Source: CAWAMR01 sp963783095
GTDB taxonomy: Bacteria > Planctomycetota > Planctomycetia > Gemmatales > Gemmataceae
Length of the DNA stretch: 64,000 nucleotides
Direction of reading: 5' to 3'
Assembly: GCA_963783095.1 (NCBI GenBank)
Contig: CAWAMR010000016.1
Coordinates: 186,001-250,000 of the forward strand
Numbering within the stretch: position 1 is the stretch's first letter; the number at the start of each line of letters is the position of its first letter. The notes under the pieces are model-generated. The model searched no databases. It was not told where the DNA came from and was given only the letters and a program-made list of their open reading frames with translations. Below are positions 53,291-64,000 of this stretch, in pieces. The translations under genes were made by a program, and so were the position numbers.

Positions 53291-53773
53291 GAGAGGTTCA
53301 TCGGCCTCGTCCTTGAGGAGTTTGTGCTTGTCGGCAATCCCTGTCTTGGTGGCAATACCTGCATAATCGGCACTTTCGCCAATCAAAGAATAGCCTATCT
53401 TGACGAGTAGAGTTGACCTGCGTGATCGGTGGGGCGATTTGGCGGTGCCTGGGAGAGGACGCGAAGAGGTTGGGGCACTGCTGTCGGCAGCAGGTAGGCC
53501 ACCACCTTGGCGACGCCCTGCCTCCCGATCCGGTACTCCCCACTTGGCAGGGTGCTGACGGACGTGTAATGGCGCGGGCCGTTCACCGCTATGGACCGCC
53601 GCGGCCAGCATGGTGGATCAAGCCGTTAAGCATCCGGGTCATTGCAAAACCCTTTATCCCGGACTGGTCGGTCCGTGTTCTGAGCTGGTTGGTCTGTTTT
53701 CCGACGTTGGCGGGCACCAGTTGTCCGAGCTGTTCGCTCCATTGAAGTCAGGCGGCAATTCTATTCCCGGTGT
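53291..53773. other. Spacer with relic of an RND gene tail
   Basis: 483 bases separate the outer-membrane factor from RND copy 2. Read on the minus strand, 53290-53345 gives GIADKHKLLKDEADEPL, nearly the same as the end of the two RND genes (KIADGRKLLKDEVDEPLSEI). The rest is non-coding by appearance, with short frames only. It may be left over from a duplication event. Confidence 0.55.
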
Positions 53774-56700
53774 TCAAAGAATCTCGCTGAGAGGTTCATC
53801 CACCTCGTCCTTGAGAAGTTTGCGACCGTCGGCAATCTTGCCGAACAAGTAATAAAGGCCGGGAATTACCAGGACTCCGATCACGGTGCCCACGAGCATC
53901 CCGCCGGCTCCGGTGGTGCCAATGGTGCGGTTTCCGATCGCCCCGGCGCCGGTGGCAAAGACCAGCGGAAGGAGACCGGCGATGAAGGCGAAGGAGGTCA
54001 TCTGAATCGGCCGGAAGCGCAATTTTCCTCCTTCGATGGCTGCCTCCTGGAGGGTCAGGCCCTCCTGGCGCCGTTGCACCGCGAATTCGACGATCAAGAT
54101 CGCGTTCTTGCCGAGCAGACCGACCAGCATGACCAGACCAATCTGGGCGTAGACGTCGTTGGCCAACCCCATGGCCTGCAGGAACAGAAGGAACCGAAGA
54201 CCCCGATCGGCAGCGACAGGATCACTGCCAGCGGCAAGATAAAACTCTCGTATTGCGCAACCAGGACCAGATAGACGAAGACGACGACGATGAGGAAGAT
54301 ATAAATCGCCTCGTTCCCTTTTCTCGCCTCGTCATAAGAGAGGCCTTCCCAGCCGATGCCGTAACCGCGCGGCAGCGTCTTGGCGGCGACCTCCTGGATC
54401 GCCTTGATGGCCTGACCGCTGCTGTAGCCGGAAGCGGGTGCACCTTGAATGGAGGCGGAGGGATACAGGTTATAGCGGGTGATCTCGTTCAAGCCCTGCT
54501 TCTTCTTGATCTTCATGAACGAGGAGTAGGGGACCATTTCCGCCATGATCGTTCTTGACGAACAGATTGCTCAAATCCTCCGGGAACCGCCGGAACTCCG
54601 GCGCGGCCTGGACATAGACCTTGTAGAACTGGTTGAAGCGGACGAAGCCTTGCTCGTAAGTGCTGCCGATGAGGATGTTGAGGTTGTCCATCGCCTTTCC
54701 GATCGTCACGCCCTTCTGCATGGCCACGTCGTTGTCGATGACCAGCTCATACTGCGGGTAGTTGGCGGTAAAGAAGGTGAACAGGTTCTTCAGCTCCTTG
54801 CGTTTGCCCAGGGCGGCCATGAACTTGTCGGTCACTTCTCCGAGCCGCTTGTAGTTGTTCGAGTTCGTCTTGTCGAGGAGACGCATGGAGAAACCCCCGG
54901 CCGCGCCAAAGCCGGGAACCGCGGGCGGCTCAAAGAACTCGAGCTTGACGTTGGTCATCTGACGGCATTTTTCCTCGAGTTCCTCAATGATCTGGCGTCG
55001 CAGTTCAGCTTGCGCTCGGACCAGTGTTTCAAATTGATGATACAGGTCCCCGCGTTCGAGCCCCGGCCCTCGGTCAGAACCTCGTAACCGGCCAACGAGG
55101 AGACGGAGGTGACTTCTTCGATCTCTTTGGCGATCGCTTCCAAGCTCGTGGGACTTGGCGTTGGTGTACTCGAGCGTCGAGCCCGGAGGCGTCTGGATGA
55201 CCCATAGAGATGCCCTGGTCCTCGCCCGGGATAAAGCCAGGCGGAAGCTGCATGTTGACAACAACAAATGCCGGCGGCAAAGCCCCCGATGACGGCCAGG
55301 GTCAGCGTGCGGCGCGGTGACGACCGCCGCAGGACCGCGGCATAACCGCCCGTGACTTTCTCGACAGCCACGGTCAAAAGGACGCTGCACCAAGGGGCAG
55401 AAGAATGAGCAGGAAGCCAACCGGCCCCCAAAATAATACGCCAGATAAGTGAGCAGCCCAAGACCGCCAGCCCTCCAAACACAATATACAGCAGAATGGC
55501 CAGCGGCCCGCGCGTTTTTCACGTGGTTCGTGTGGGCACCGGCATGGCGTGGGGCTTGAAGAATCATCGCACAGAGAACCGGCGTCGAGCGTCAGGGCCA
55601 CCAGACCGGAGAGAACGATGGAGGTGGCCATCGTGATGCCGAACTGGCGGTAGAAGGTGCCGACCGGCCCGGGCATGAAGGTCACCGGAACGAAAACGGC
55701 TGTCATCACCAGGGTGATGGCGATGATCGCGCCGCTGATCTCGTGAAGAACCTCCATGGTCGCCCGATAGGGCGAAGGTGCTTCTCGGCCATCTTGGCAT
55801 GCACCGCTTCGACCACCACGATCGCGTCGTCCACCACGATCCCGATCGCCAGCACCATCGCGAAGAGCGTAATCAGGTTGATCGATAGACCGAGCAACTG
55901 CATGAAAAGAAGGTCCCGATCAGGGACACCGGAACCGCCAGGGATCGGGATCAGCGTGGAACGCAAATCTCCGAGGAACATGTAGACCACCAGAGACACC
56001 AAAATGAAGGCCTCGAGCAGGGTGTGCAGCACCTTTTCGATGGAGGCGTCCAGGAAACTTGGAAACGTCGTAGCCGAACTCGATAGTCCATGCCGGGAGG
56101 GAACGATTCCTTCTTGATCTCCTCGAGTTTCTCCTTGATCTTCGCAATGACGGTCGGCGGCGTTGGAGCCGGGGGCTTGCTTGAGAACGATGGAAGCAGA
56201 GGGATGGCCGTCGATGTCCGAGTAAATGTCGAAGAATTCGGAGCCCAAGTTCGACTTCGGCCGACGTCCTTGAGCCGCAGGATCTCACCCTCGGGATTGG
56301 CCCTGAGAATGATGTTTCCATACTGCTCCGGCTTGTTGAAGCGCCCATGATAGGTCAGGACGTATTCGATGGATTGCGACGTCTTGCCCGTGGCCTGGCC
56401 GAGTCGTCCGGGCGAACCAATAACGCTCTGTTCCGCCAGGGCCTTCATGACGTCCTCGGTGGAAATCTTGTAGGCGCGCATGCGGTCGGGCTTCAGCCAG
56501 ACCCGCATCGCAATACGTGCGGCTGCCGAGAATCCTGGGACGGCCCATGCCCTGGATCCGCTTGATCTCGGGCAGGATGTTGACGTTGGCGAAGTTGAAA
56601 AGGAATTTCTGATCGGCGTTTTGATCGCGTACTGAAGATGTTCACGTACATCAGCATGCTCGGCACGACCTGGCTGACGATGATCCCTTCCCGCTGCACC

Positions 56701-57062
56701 AGGGGCGGGAGCCGGTTCATCACGATGTTGACCCGGTTTTGCACGTTCACGACATCCATGTCCGGGTCCGTGCCCGGCTCGAAGTAGATCCGGATCGTTG
56801 CCTCACCGGCACTGGTGGCGTCGGAGGCAATGTAACGCATGTTCTGGACGCCGTTGATGGACTGCTCCAGCGGAATCAGGACCGAATCGACCAAGACTTT
56901 GGCACTGGCGCCGGGATAAGCAATGGCGACCTCCACGGTCGGCGGCGCGATGTTGGGGAACTGCGAGATCGGCAGGGTCTTGATCCCCAGCACCCCCAGG
57001 AACAGGAGGATAATCGAGATAACGATCGCCAATGCCGGTCGATAGAGGATTTTTGTGAACAT
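53774..57062 (-). CDS. RND efflux transporter, HAE1 family, copy 2 (many frame breaks)
   Basis: The ATG at 57062 starts MFTKILYRPALAIVISIILL, and the span of about 1,096 codons fits the family. Blocks: TLPISQFPNIAPPTVEVAI, YFEPGTDPDMDVVNVQNRVN, VVDDAIVVVEAVHAKMAEKH, GPVGTFYRQFGITMATSIVL, and the end FVYLVLVAQYESFILPLAVI, LVMLVGLLGKNAILIVEFAV and KDEVDEPLSEI. The frames change at least ten times. Its nearest relative is the neighbouring copy 3, which has different break points. It probably extrudes drugs or lipophilic compounds with the adaptor encoded upstream. Confidence 0.87.
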
Positions 57063-57169
57063 GGTTCTTTCGTTGGTCGTTCCACGTTCCAAGGTCCAAG
57101 GTCAAATCGCACCATCAACAGTATTTTGACTTGGAACCTGGAACTTGGAACTGTGTCCGGAAGCGGTTG

Positions 57170-58639
57170 CTATTGCGCGGCAGATTTTTGGTTCTTAAGG
57201 GCCTCTTCCGGCTTCACGAAACTCGAATTCCTCCAGTTCTCGCCATCGTGAACGTCGCGAACCCCCTCCAAAACGATCTTGTCATTCGGATCGAGTCCCT
57301 TCACATTGAGTGCCTTGCGAGCGGCCTCGAGCCTGCTCCTCGTCGGTCCCGGCCACTTGCATGGCCCGCTGAACGGCTTGCCGATCCTCCTTGCCGATTT
57401 GGTTATCAACTTCTCTCTCTGTCTTGTCCCGAAGTTTTAGGTTGTCGGATTCGAGATCCTTGGCCTTGTTCAAGACCTGCATGATCTGGTCCTCTGTCAG
57501 CGGCGCTTTGATGACAAAGATGTCATCCAGTTCAGCCTGGATGACGATCGGGTGCTGATGCACCACGTGATCCTCGCCGACGACGTAAACGTACCGCTTC
57601 TCGAGAATCTCGAAAGTTGCCCGCTGAGGGATGACGATGGCGTTATGCAATGTTCGGTGGATCAACACGGTGCCGGTCTGACCGTGACGCAGCAGGCGGT
57701 TCGGGTTCGGAAAATCGGCGCGAAATGGGATGTTGCCGGTCTCGTTGTTGAATTGGCCTCGATCGCACTCAACTTGCCGAACTCGGGAACTTGCTGCCGT
57801 CCGCCAGCACGAGTTCGATTTGCTCATGCCGATTGAATTCGGCCAAAAAGGCTTGTGCCCTGGCTTGTTGATCGACGTTGCCGTCCTTACCCAGACCGGC
57901 TTTTCTTTCGTCGCTGCTATAGCGGGCCTTCATTTCGAAGTAGCGGGCCTCGGGCACGTTGAAATAAACCCACATCAAGCTGTTATCGGACAAGGTCGTG
58001 AGGATGTCCCCCTCCTTGATCTGGCTGCCCTTCTGCTTCAGGAGGCGATCGACGAAGCCATCGAAAGGTGCTGTCACACTGGTAAAGTCCAATTCGGCCT
58101 GGGCCTTTGCCATTGGCCTTGGCCTTTCCAGATTACCCTCGGCCTTTTTAAGCTTGGCCAGGTCGAGTGCCACCTGATCGCAGAGACCACCGGCTTTTTG
58201 TCCTCAAACAACCTAATGGTTTGGTCGTACTCAATTTGTGCGAGCTGGACCTCGGCGTAGCCTCCAACTCGGCGTCCGGCCATTTGCCAGGTAAAGACTC
58301 GGTAAGATCTTGAACATCACATCGCCCTTTTTCACCGCCTGGCCCTCCTTGATGGGGATCTCCTCAAGATACCCGTTCGCCAAGGCCCGGACATCGATGT
58401 GCGTTGCGAGTGGATCTGGCAGACATACGGCTGGGTGATGATACGTCCTTTGCCAAAGGGCTGGTGACCACGATCGTGTGTTGCTCTTCGTGGGTCTCCT
58501 CCTCTTTTTTGCCGCAACCAGGCAGGCAGAGGGAAATCAGCGTCAAGAACACGGCCAGGATCGGTGAAACTTTCATAGCGATTTTCACTCGCTGGTTGCC
58601 TCGTACTTGTCTGGAGCTGTTATTTGCATCCTCGTTCAT
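57170..58639 (-). CDS. RND periplasmic adaptor, copy 2, with inserted helical segment (frame breaks)
   Basis: The start at 58639 follows AAGGAAAAAAG. The leader LTLISLCLPGC indicates a lipoprotein. The order is barrel, lipoyl-like halves, a helical hairpin (EVQLAQIEYDQTIRLFEDKK), FTSVTAPFDGFVDRLLKQKG-type text and a barrel with PQRATFEILEKRYVYVVGED. In copy 3 the phrase DDIFVIK is followed at once by DVNDKIVLEGV. Here about 70 extra residues (EDQIMQVLNKAKDLESDNLK and further charged helix) lie in between. The stop is at 57170. Several frame changes are needed. Confidence 0.82.
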
Positions 58640-59599
58640 CTTTTTTCCTTAGCAGGGTTTTCCTTCAGATTTATGTCCAAATCGGGACGACGGAGACAAA
58701 ACGATGCCGCAGGCGACGAGCCATAACGACATCGATTCGCGGCAGTAGTGAGGAGAGGGAAAAGACGCATGGTGGGAGAGATTCTGCGCCCAGTGAAATC
58801 CAAATGCTATATACATTACGCTTCATACAACGAGGAATAACGCATAAAGCCACACTCAACCGCAGTTTCTACCAGATAAGGGTCGCGATTCGTGCAGGGT
58901 GAATGCAACTATCATGTTCATTCCGACATCCACTTGTTATTACCTTTCGGCGATGAAGAAGTAGATAGAGTATCATACCGCATTCTAAACAAATGGCGAT
59001 AGGAAGAACGATTACATTTCTGTAATACAGTCGATAGATATTTTGATACTTTGACAATTCATAGTTTCACGTCAATACATTGTGAGCCGTAACATTCTGC
59101 CGCATAGTGAGAACGGCATCGCAATTGAAGTAGGATTTGCACCCGATTATTAGCATTTCGTAATTCTGAACGCGCTCGACGGCCCATAAATACATGTGTA
59201 ATTGTCGAAATGATGGTCTTGGAATGGCTTATGTTCTAGTATTGAGATTTCGTAATCTTCTAAGCTACTACATTACAAATTGGTTATGATTATTGTAGCC
59301 GTTCTCGATGATATTTAGCTTATATCCGAAGCATTCTCATCGGGTTCGCCGTTGGACCGTTGCGGCAGCGCACGCAGTGTGGCAGTCACTCCTCAAAGTT
59401 CACGGGGGGCGGTCGGCGAATCATCGAGTCGCTCCTCAGCTTGCAACTACTATTACAAGGTGACCCGACGCCAGCGATTGCGACAACTCTGCACCGTCAC
59501 TGGGTTCAGTGGGCAGGCGGGTCTGAATCGTGGTGTGGGCGATTGCTCACGCTGTCTTGCGATTCCGATGGATGGTGTTCGAAGACCTCACTGAGAGGT
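58640..59599. other. 960-base intergenic region with AT-rich core
   Basis: No gene was recognised. The middle part, about 58900-59345, is clearly poorer in G+C than the flanking genes, with many AATTA/TTTAG-type stretches. The sequence TTGACA at about 59051, then 18 bases, then ATACAT could be a plus-strand promoter, but no plus-strand gene follows. The minus-strand promoter of the copy-2 adaptor (start 58639) is expected here. Confidence 0.45.
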
Positions 59600-62500
59600 T
59601 CATCCGACCTCGTCCTTGAGAAGTTTGCGCCCATCGGCAATCCTACCGAACAGGTAATAAAGGCCGGGAATGACCAGGACTCCGATCACGGTGCCCACGA
59701 GCATCCCGCCGGCCCCCGTGGTGCCAATGGTGCGGTTTCCGATCGCCCCGGCGCCGGTGGCAAACGACCAACGGAATGAGACCGGCGATGAAGGCGAAGG
59801 AGGTCATCTGAATCGGCCGGAAGCGCAGTCTTCCGCCTTCGATGGCTGCCTCCTTGAGGGGCAGGCCCTCCCGACGGCGTTGCACCGCGAATTCGACGAT
59901 CAAGATCGCGTTCTTGCCGAGCAGGCCGACCAGCATGATCAGACCAATCTGGGCGTAGACGTCGTTGGCCAACCCCATGGCCTGCAGGAAGAAGAAGGAG
60001 CCGAAGACCCCGACCGGCAGCGACAGGATCACGGCCAGCGGCAGGATAAAACTCTCGTATTGCCCGACCAGGACCAGATAGACGAAGGCGACGACGATGA
60101 GGAAGATCATAAACCGCCTCGTTCCCCTTTCTTGACTCGTCGTAAGAGATACCTGCCCAGCCGATGCCGTAACCCGTGCGGCAGCGTCTCGGCGGCGACC
60201 TCCTGGATCGCCTTGATGGCCTGACCGCTGCTGTAGCCGGGAGCCGGGGCGCCTTGAATGGAGGCGCAGGGATACAGGTTATAGCGGGTGATTTCGTTCA
60301 AGCCCTGCTTCTTCTTGATGTCCATGAACGCGGAGTAGGGAACCATTTCCCCACTTATCGTTCTTGACGAACATATTGTCCAGATCCTCGGGAAACCGCC
60401 GGAACTCCGGCGAGGCCTGGACGTAGACCTTGTAGAACTGGTTGAAGAGAATGAAGCCTTGCTCGTAAGTGCTGCCAATGTGGATGTTCAGGTTGTCCAG
60501 GGCCTTCCCGATCGACACGCCCTTCTGCATGGCCACGTCGTTGTTGATGATCAACTCGTACTGCGGGTAGTCGGCGGTATAGAAGGTGAACAGGTTCTTC
60601 AGTTCCTTGCGTTTCTTCAAGGCGGCCATGAACTTGTCGGTCACTTCTCCGAGCCGCTTGTAGTCGGACGTGATTGGTCTTGTCGAGGAGCAGCATGGAG
60701 AAGCCGCCGGCCGCGCCGAAGCCGGGAACCGCGGGGGTTCAAAGAACTCGAGCTTGACGTTGGTCAACCGGCGGCATTTTTCCTCGAGTTCTTCAATGAT
60801 CTGCGCGCGAGGTCCGCTTGCGGTCGGACCAGTTTTTCAGGTTGATGATACAGGTCCCCGCGTTCGAGCCCCGGCCTTCGGTCAGAACCTCGTAACCGGC
60901 CAACGAGGTGACGGAGGTGACTTCTTCGAACTCTCTTTGGCGATCTCCTCAAGCTCCTGGGACTTGGCGTTGGTGTACTCGAGCGTGGAGCCCGGCGGCG
61001 TCTGGAGGACGGCGTAGATGATGCCCTGGTCCTCGCCCGGGATAAAACCAGTCGGGAGCTGCGTGTTGACAACGATAATGCCGGCGGCAAAGCCCCCGAC
61101 GACGGCCATGGTCAGCGTGCGGCGCGTGACGATCCGCCGCAGGATCCCGGCATAACCGCCCGTGACCTTCTCGACAGCGCGGTCAAAAGGACGCTGCAGA
61201 AAGGGCAGGAGAATGAACAGGAAGCCAACCGGCCCCCACAAATAATACGCCAGATAAGTTATCGCCCCAAGACCAGCAACCCTCCAATAACATACAGCAG
61301 AATGACCAGTCAGTCCGCGCCGTTTTTTCACATGGTTCGTGTCGTGGGTGTGGGCGTGGGGCTTGAGAATCATCGCACAGAGCACGGGCGTCAGCGTCAG
61401 GGCCACCAGACCGGAGAGAATGATGGACGTGGCCATCGTGATGCCGAACTGGCGGTAGAAGGTGCCGACCGGCCCGGGAATGAAAGTCACCGGAACGAAG
61501 ACGGATGTCATCACCAGCGTGATGGCGATGATCGCGCCGGAGATCTCGTGAAGCACCTCCATGGTCGCCCGATAGGGCGAAAGGTGCTTCGCGGCCATCT
61601 TGGCATGCACCGCTTCGACCACCACGATCGCGTCGTCCACCACGACCCCGATCGCCAGCACCATCGCGAAGAGCGTGATCAGGTTGATCGAGAGACCGAG
61701 CAACTTGCAAGAAAAAAAAGGTCCCGATCAGCGACACCGGAACCGCGAGGATCGGGATCAGCGTGGATCGTAAATCTCCGAGGAACATGTAGACCACCAG
61801 AGACACCAAAATGAACGCCTCGAGCAGGGTATGCAGCACCTTTTCGATGGAGGCGTCCAGGAAGTTGGAAACGTCGTAGGCGAGTTCGTAGTCCATGCCG
61901 GGAGGGAACGATTCCTTCTTCATCTCCTCGAGTTCCTTCTTGATTTCCTCAATGACGGCGGCGGCGTTGGAGCCGGGAGCTTGCTTGAGAATGATGGAGC
62001 ACGCGGGATGACCGTTGATGTCCGAGTAAATGTCGAAGAACTCCGAGCCCAGCTCGATGCCGGATCTTCTGGCCGCCGTTTCCCGTGCCGCACACGTCCT
62101 TGAGCCGCAGGATCTCCCCCTTGGGATTGGCCCTCAGAATGATGTTGGCATACTGCTCCGCCTTGTTGAAGCGCCCGACATAGGTCAGGACGTATTCGCG
62201 CGATTGCGACGTCATGCCCGTGGCCTGGCCGAGACGTCCGGGCGAACCAATCACGCTCTGTTCCGCCACGGCCTTCATGACGTCTTCAGTGGATATCTTG
62301 TAGGCGCGCATGCGGTCGGGATTCAGCCAGATCCGCATCGCAAAGGTGCGGTTGCCGAGATTCCTGGGGATGCCCATGCCCTGGATCCGCTTGAGCACGG
62401 GCATGACGTTGACGTTGGCGAAGTTGAAAAGGAATTTCTGGTCGGCGCTTGGGATCCGTGCTGTAAATGTTCACGTACATCAGCATGCTCGGCACGACCT

Positions 62501-62890
62501 GGCTGACGAGGATACCCTCCCGCACCACCAGGGGCGGGAGCCGGTTCAGCATGATGTTGACCCGGTTTTGCACGTTCACGACATTGATGTTCGGGTCGGT
62601 GCCCGGCTCGAAGTAGATGCGGATCGTTGCCTCGCCGGCACTGGTGGCGGCGGAGACCATGTAACGCATGTTCTGGACGCCGTTGATCGATTGCTCCAAC
62701 GGAATCAGGACCGAATCGACCAGGACGTTGGCACTGGCGCCGGATAAGCAATGGCGACCTGAACGGTCGGCGGCGCGATGTCGGGGAACTGGGCTGTCGG
62801 AAGGGTCTTGATCCCCAGCACCCCCAGGAACAAGAGGATGATGGAGATCACGATCGCCAACGCCGGCCGATAGAGGATTTTTGTGAACAT
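59600..62890 (-). CDS. RND efflux transporter, HAE1 family, copy 3 (many frame breaks)
   Basis: The ATG at 62890 gives MFTKILYRPALAIVISIILL, as in copy 2. The same blocks are found (TLPTAQFPDIAPPTVQVAI, YFEPGTDPNINVVNVQNRVN, VVVDDAIVVVEAVHAKMAAK, QYESFILPLAVILSLPVGVF). The end carries an extra base in the DEVDEPL region near 59610 and stops at 59600-59602. Both copies look close at DNA level over about 3.3 kb. The indels differ between the copies: for example near 59768 copy 3 has an additional base compared with copy 2. About eight frame changes are needed. Confidence 0.87.
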
Positions 62891-62989
62891 GGTTCGATAT
62901 CGAGGCATTGAGGGTACGTCTCCGTGGGTGACTGCTGTAGCGTGACGGTGGCCAAGGCTAAGTCTTTTCCTTGACCGCTGGAACTATTG

Positions 62990-64000
62990 CTATTCCGCGT
63001 GATATTTTTGGTTCTTCAAGAGCATCTTCCGGCTTACGAAACTCGAATTCCTCCACTTTTCGCCGTCGTGAACCTGCCGGACCCCCTCGAGAACGATCTT
63101 GTCGTTCACATCAAGTCCATTCTTGATGACAAAGATGTCGTCCATTTCGTGCTGGATGGCGATCTCGCGCTGATGCACCACGTGATCTTCGCCGACGACG
63201 TAAACGTACTGCTTGTCGAGAATCTCGAAAGTCGCCCGCTGCGGGATGACGATGGCGTTCTCAACGTCCGGTGGATCAACACGTTGCCGGTCTGACCGTG
63301 ACGCAGCAGGCGGTCCGGGTTGTGAAAATCGGCGCGGAAGGCGATGTTCCCGGTCTCGTTGTTGAATTGGCCCTCGATGGCACTCAGCTTGCCGACGAAC
63401 GGAAACTTGGTGCCGTTCGCCAGCATGAGTTCGATCTTCGACGTTCGGTTGAATTCGGACAAAACGACCGTCATTCTGTGTTGAGGATCATCCTTACCGA
63501 TCTTGCGCAGGCCGAGGCGGCCATGTATTCGAGGTAGCGTTCCTCGGGCACGTTGAAATAAACCCACATCAGCTGTTATCGGACAAGGTCGTGAGGACGT
63601 CCCCTTCCTTGATCAGGCTGCCCTGCTGCTTCATGCAGGCGGTCGACGATGCCGTCGAATTGCGCCTTGACAGTGGTGAAGTTCATTTCGGCCTGGGCCT
63701 TCGCTAATTTGGCCTTGGCTTTTGCCAGATTGCCTTGGGCCCTTTTCAGTTTGGCCAGGTCCAGCGACACCTGGATCGCAGAGACTACCGGCTTTTTGTC
63801 CTCATACAACTTCCTGGTTTGGTCGTATTCAATTTGCGCGAGATTGACCTCGGCCTCCGCGGCCTCCACTTCGGCCTTTTCGGTGTTCAGACTAGCATCG
63901 TAAAGAACGGGTCGGATCTGGAACAACACCTGGCCCTCTTTCACCGCCTGGCCCTCCTTGATTGGGATCTCCTCGAGAAACCCGTTTGCCAGAGCCTGGA
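62990..64000 (-). CDS. RND periplasmic adaptor, copy 3 (N-terminus beyond window; frame breaks)
   Basis: The window ends inside the gene; the stop is at 62990. Visible parts: AEVNLAQIEYDQTRKLYEDK, LDLAKLKRAQGNLAKAKAKL (helical hairpin), VKAQFDGIVDRLHEAAGQPD, IEGQFNNETGNIAFRADFHN and IKNGLDVNDKIVLEGVRQVH. It is the partner of RND copy 3, which starts 100 bases downstream. It lacks the approximately 70-residue insertion seen in copy 2. At least two or three frame changes are needed. Confidence 0.82.

Noticed and set aside
59045..59085. A sigma-70-like promoter on the plus strand (TTGACA, 18 bases, ATACAT)
   Set aside because: No plus-strand gene follows, and such motifs arise by chance in AT-rich DNA.

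Overview
The window looks like chromosome from a planctomycete, most likely a Gemmata-type (Gemmataceae) bacterium. The signs are a membrane-bound-dehydrogenase/HEAT/cytochrome-c protein, a secreted WD40 protein, two leucine-rich-repeat proteins built on a TDAGLKELAGLKSLQ-type unit, a DUF4058 protein, small conserved planctomycete proteins and many lipoproteins and glycine-rich secreted proteins. There is one tRNA (Pro, GGG), no rRNA, no CRISPR array and no intact insertion sequence. This placement rests on remembered family features; no database search was run.

Layout. (1) 0-8.4 kb: WD40 protein; four secreted or envelope genes around a polysaccharide-export lipoprotein; the large dehydrogenase/cytochrome. 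(2) 8.6-11.2 kb: tRNA-Pro, a wrecked ParA-type ATPase, an aquaporin-like channel and a glycine-zipper secreted protein. (3) 11.2-36.6 kb: one long minus-strand run. It holds a carbohydrate block (MGH1/GH63-like glycosidase, GlgX debranching enzyme, glycogen phosphorylase, phosphoglycerate-mutase-like phosphatase, LOG protein, acetate kinase, phosphoketolase, polyphosphate-glucokinase-like ROK kinase, class I aldolase, EAL protein), interrupted by an RND efflux pair and a BASS transporter. Together these genes suggest glycogen mobilisation feeding a phosphoketolase-acetate kinase branch that yields acetate and ATP. (4) 36.7-40.4 kb: a YHS-like relic protein, two tandem leucine-rich-repeat genes and DUF4058. 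(5) 40.6-51.1 kb: the most unusual block. A split 2-oxoacid-dehydrogenase-like E1 (alpha and beta on opposite strands), a free-standing lipoyl domain, a second lipoyl-like protein lacking the acceptor lysine, three divergent SGNH-like paralogues, two family-2 glycosyltransferases, a transglutaminase-like protein and a PIG-L deacetylase. No E2 acyltransferase core and no E3 was seen. (6) 51.2-64 kb: YceK-like lipoprotein, TolC-like outer-membrane factor, and two tandem copies of an adaptor-RND pump, the second running off the right edge.

A striking property of the whole window is the number of single-base frame breaks inside otherwise well-conserved genes: about 23 genes are affected, some many times. 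Neighbouring genes up to 2.5 kb (glycogen phosphorylase, acetate kinase, E1 subunits) are intact. The protein similarity simply continues in another frame, so consensus errors in the assembly are the simplest explanation, although real decay cannot be excluded. Genes are given here as full spans with the breaks noted.
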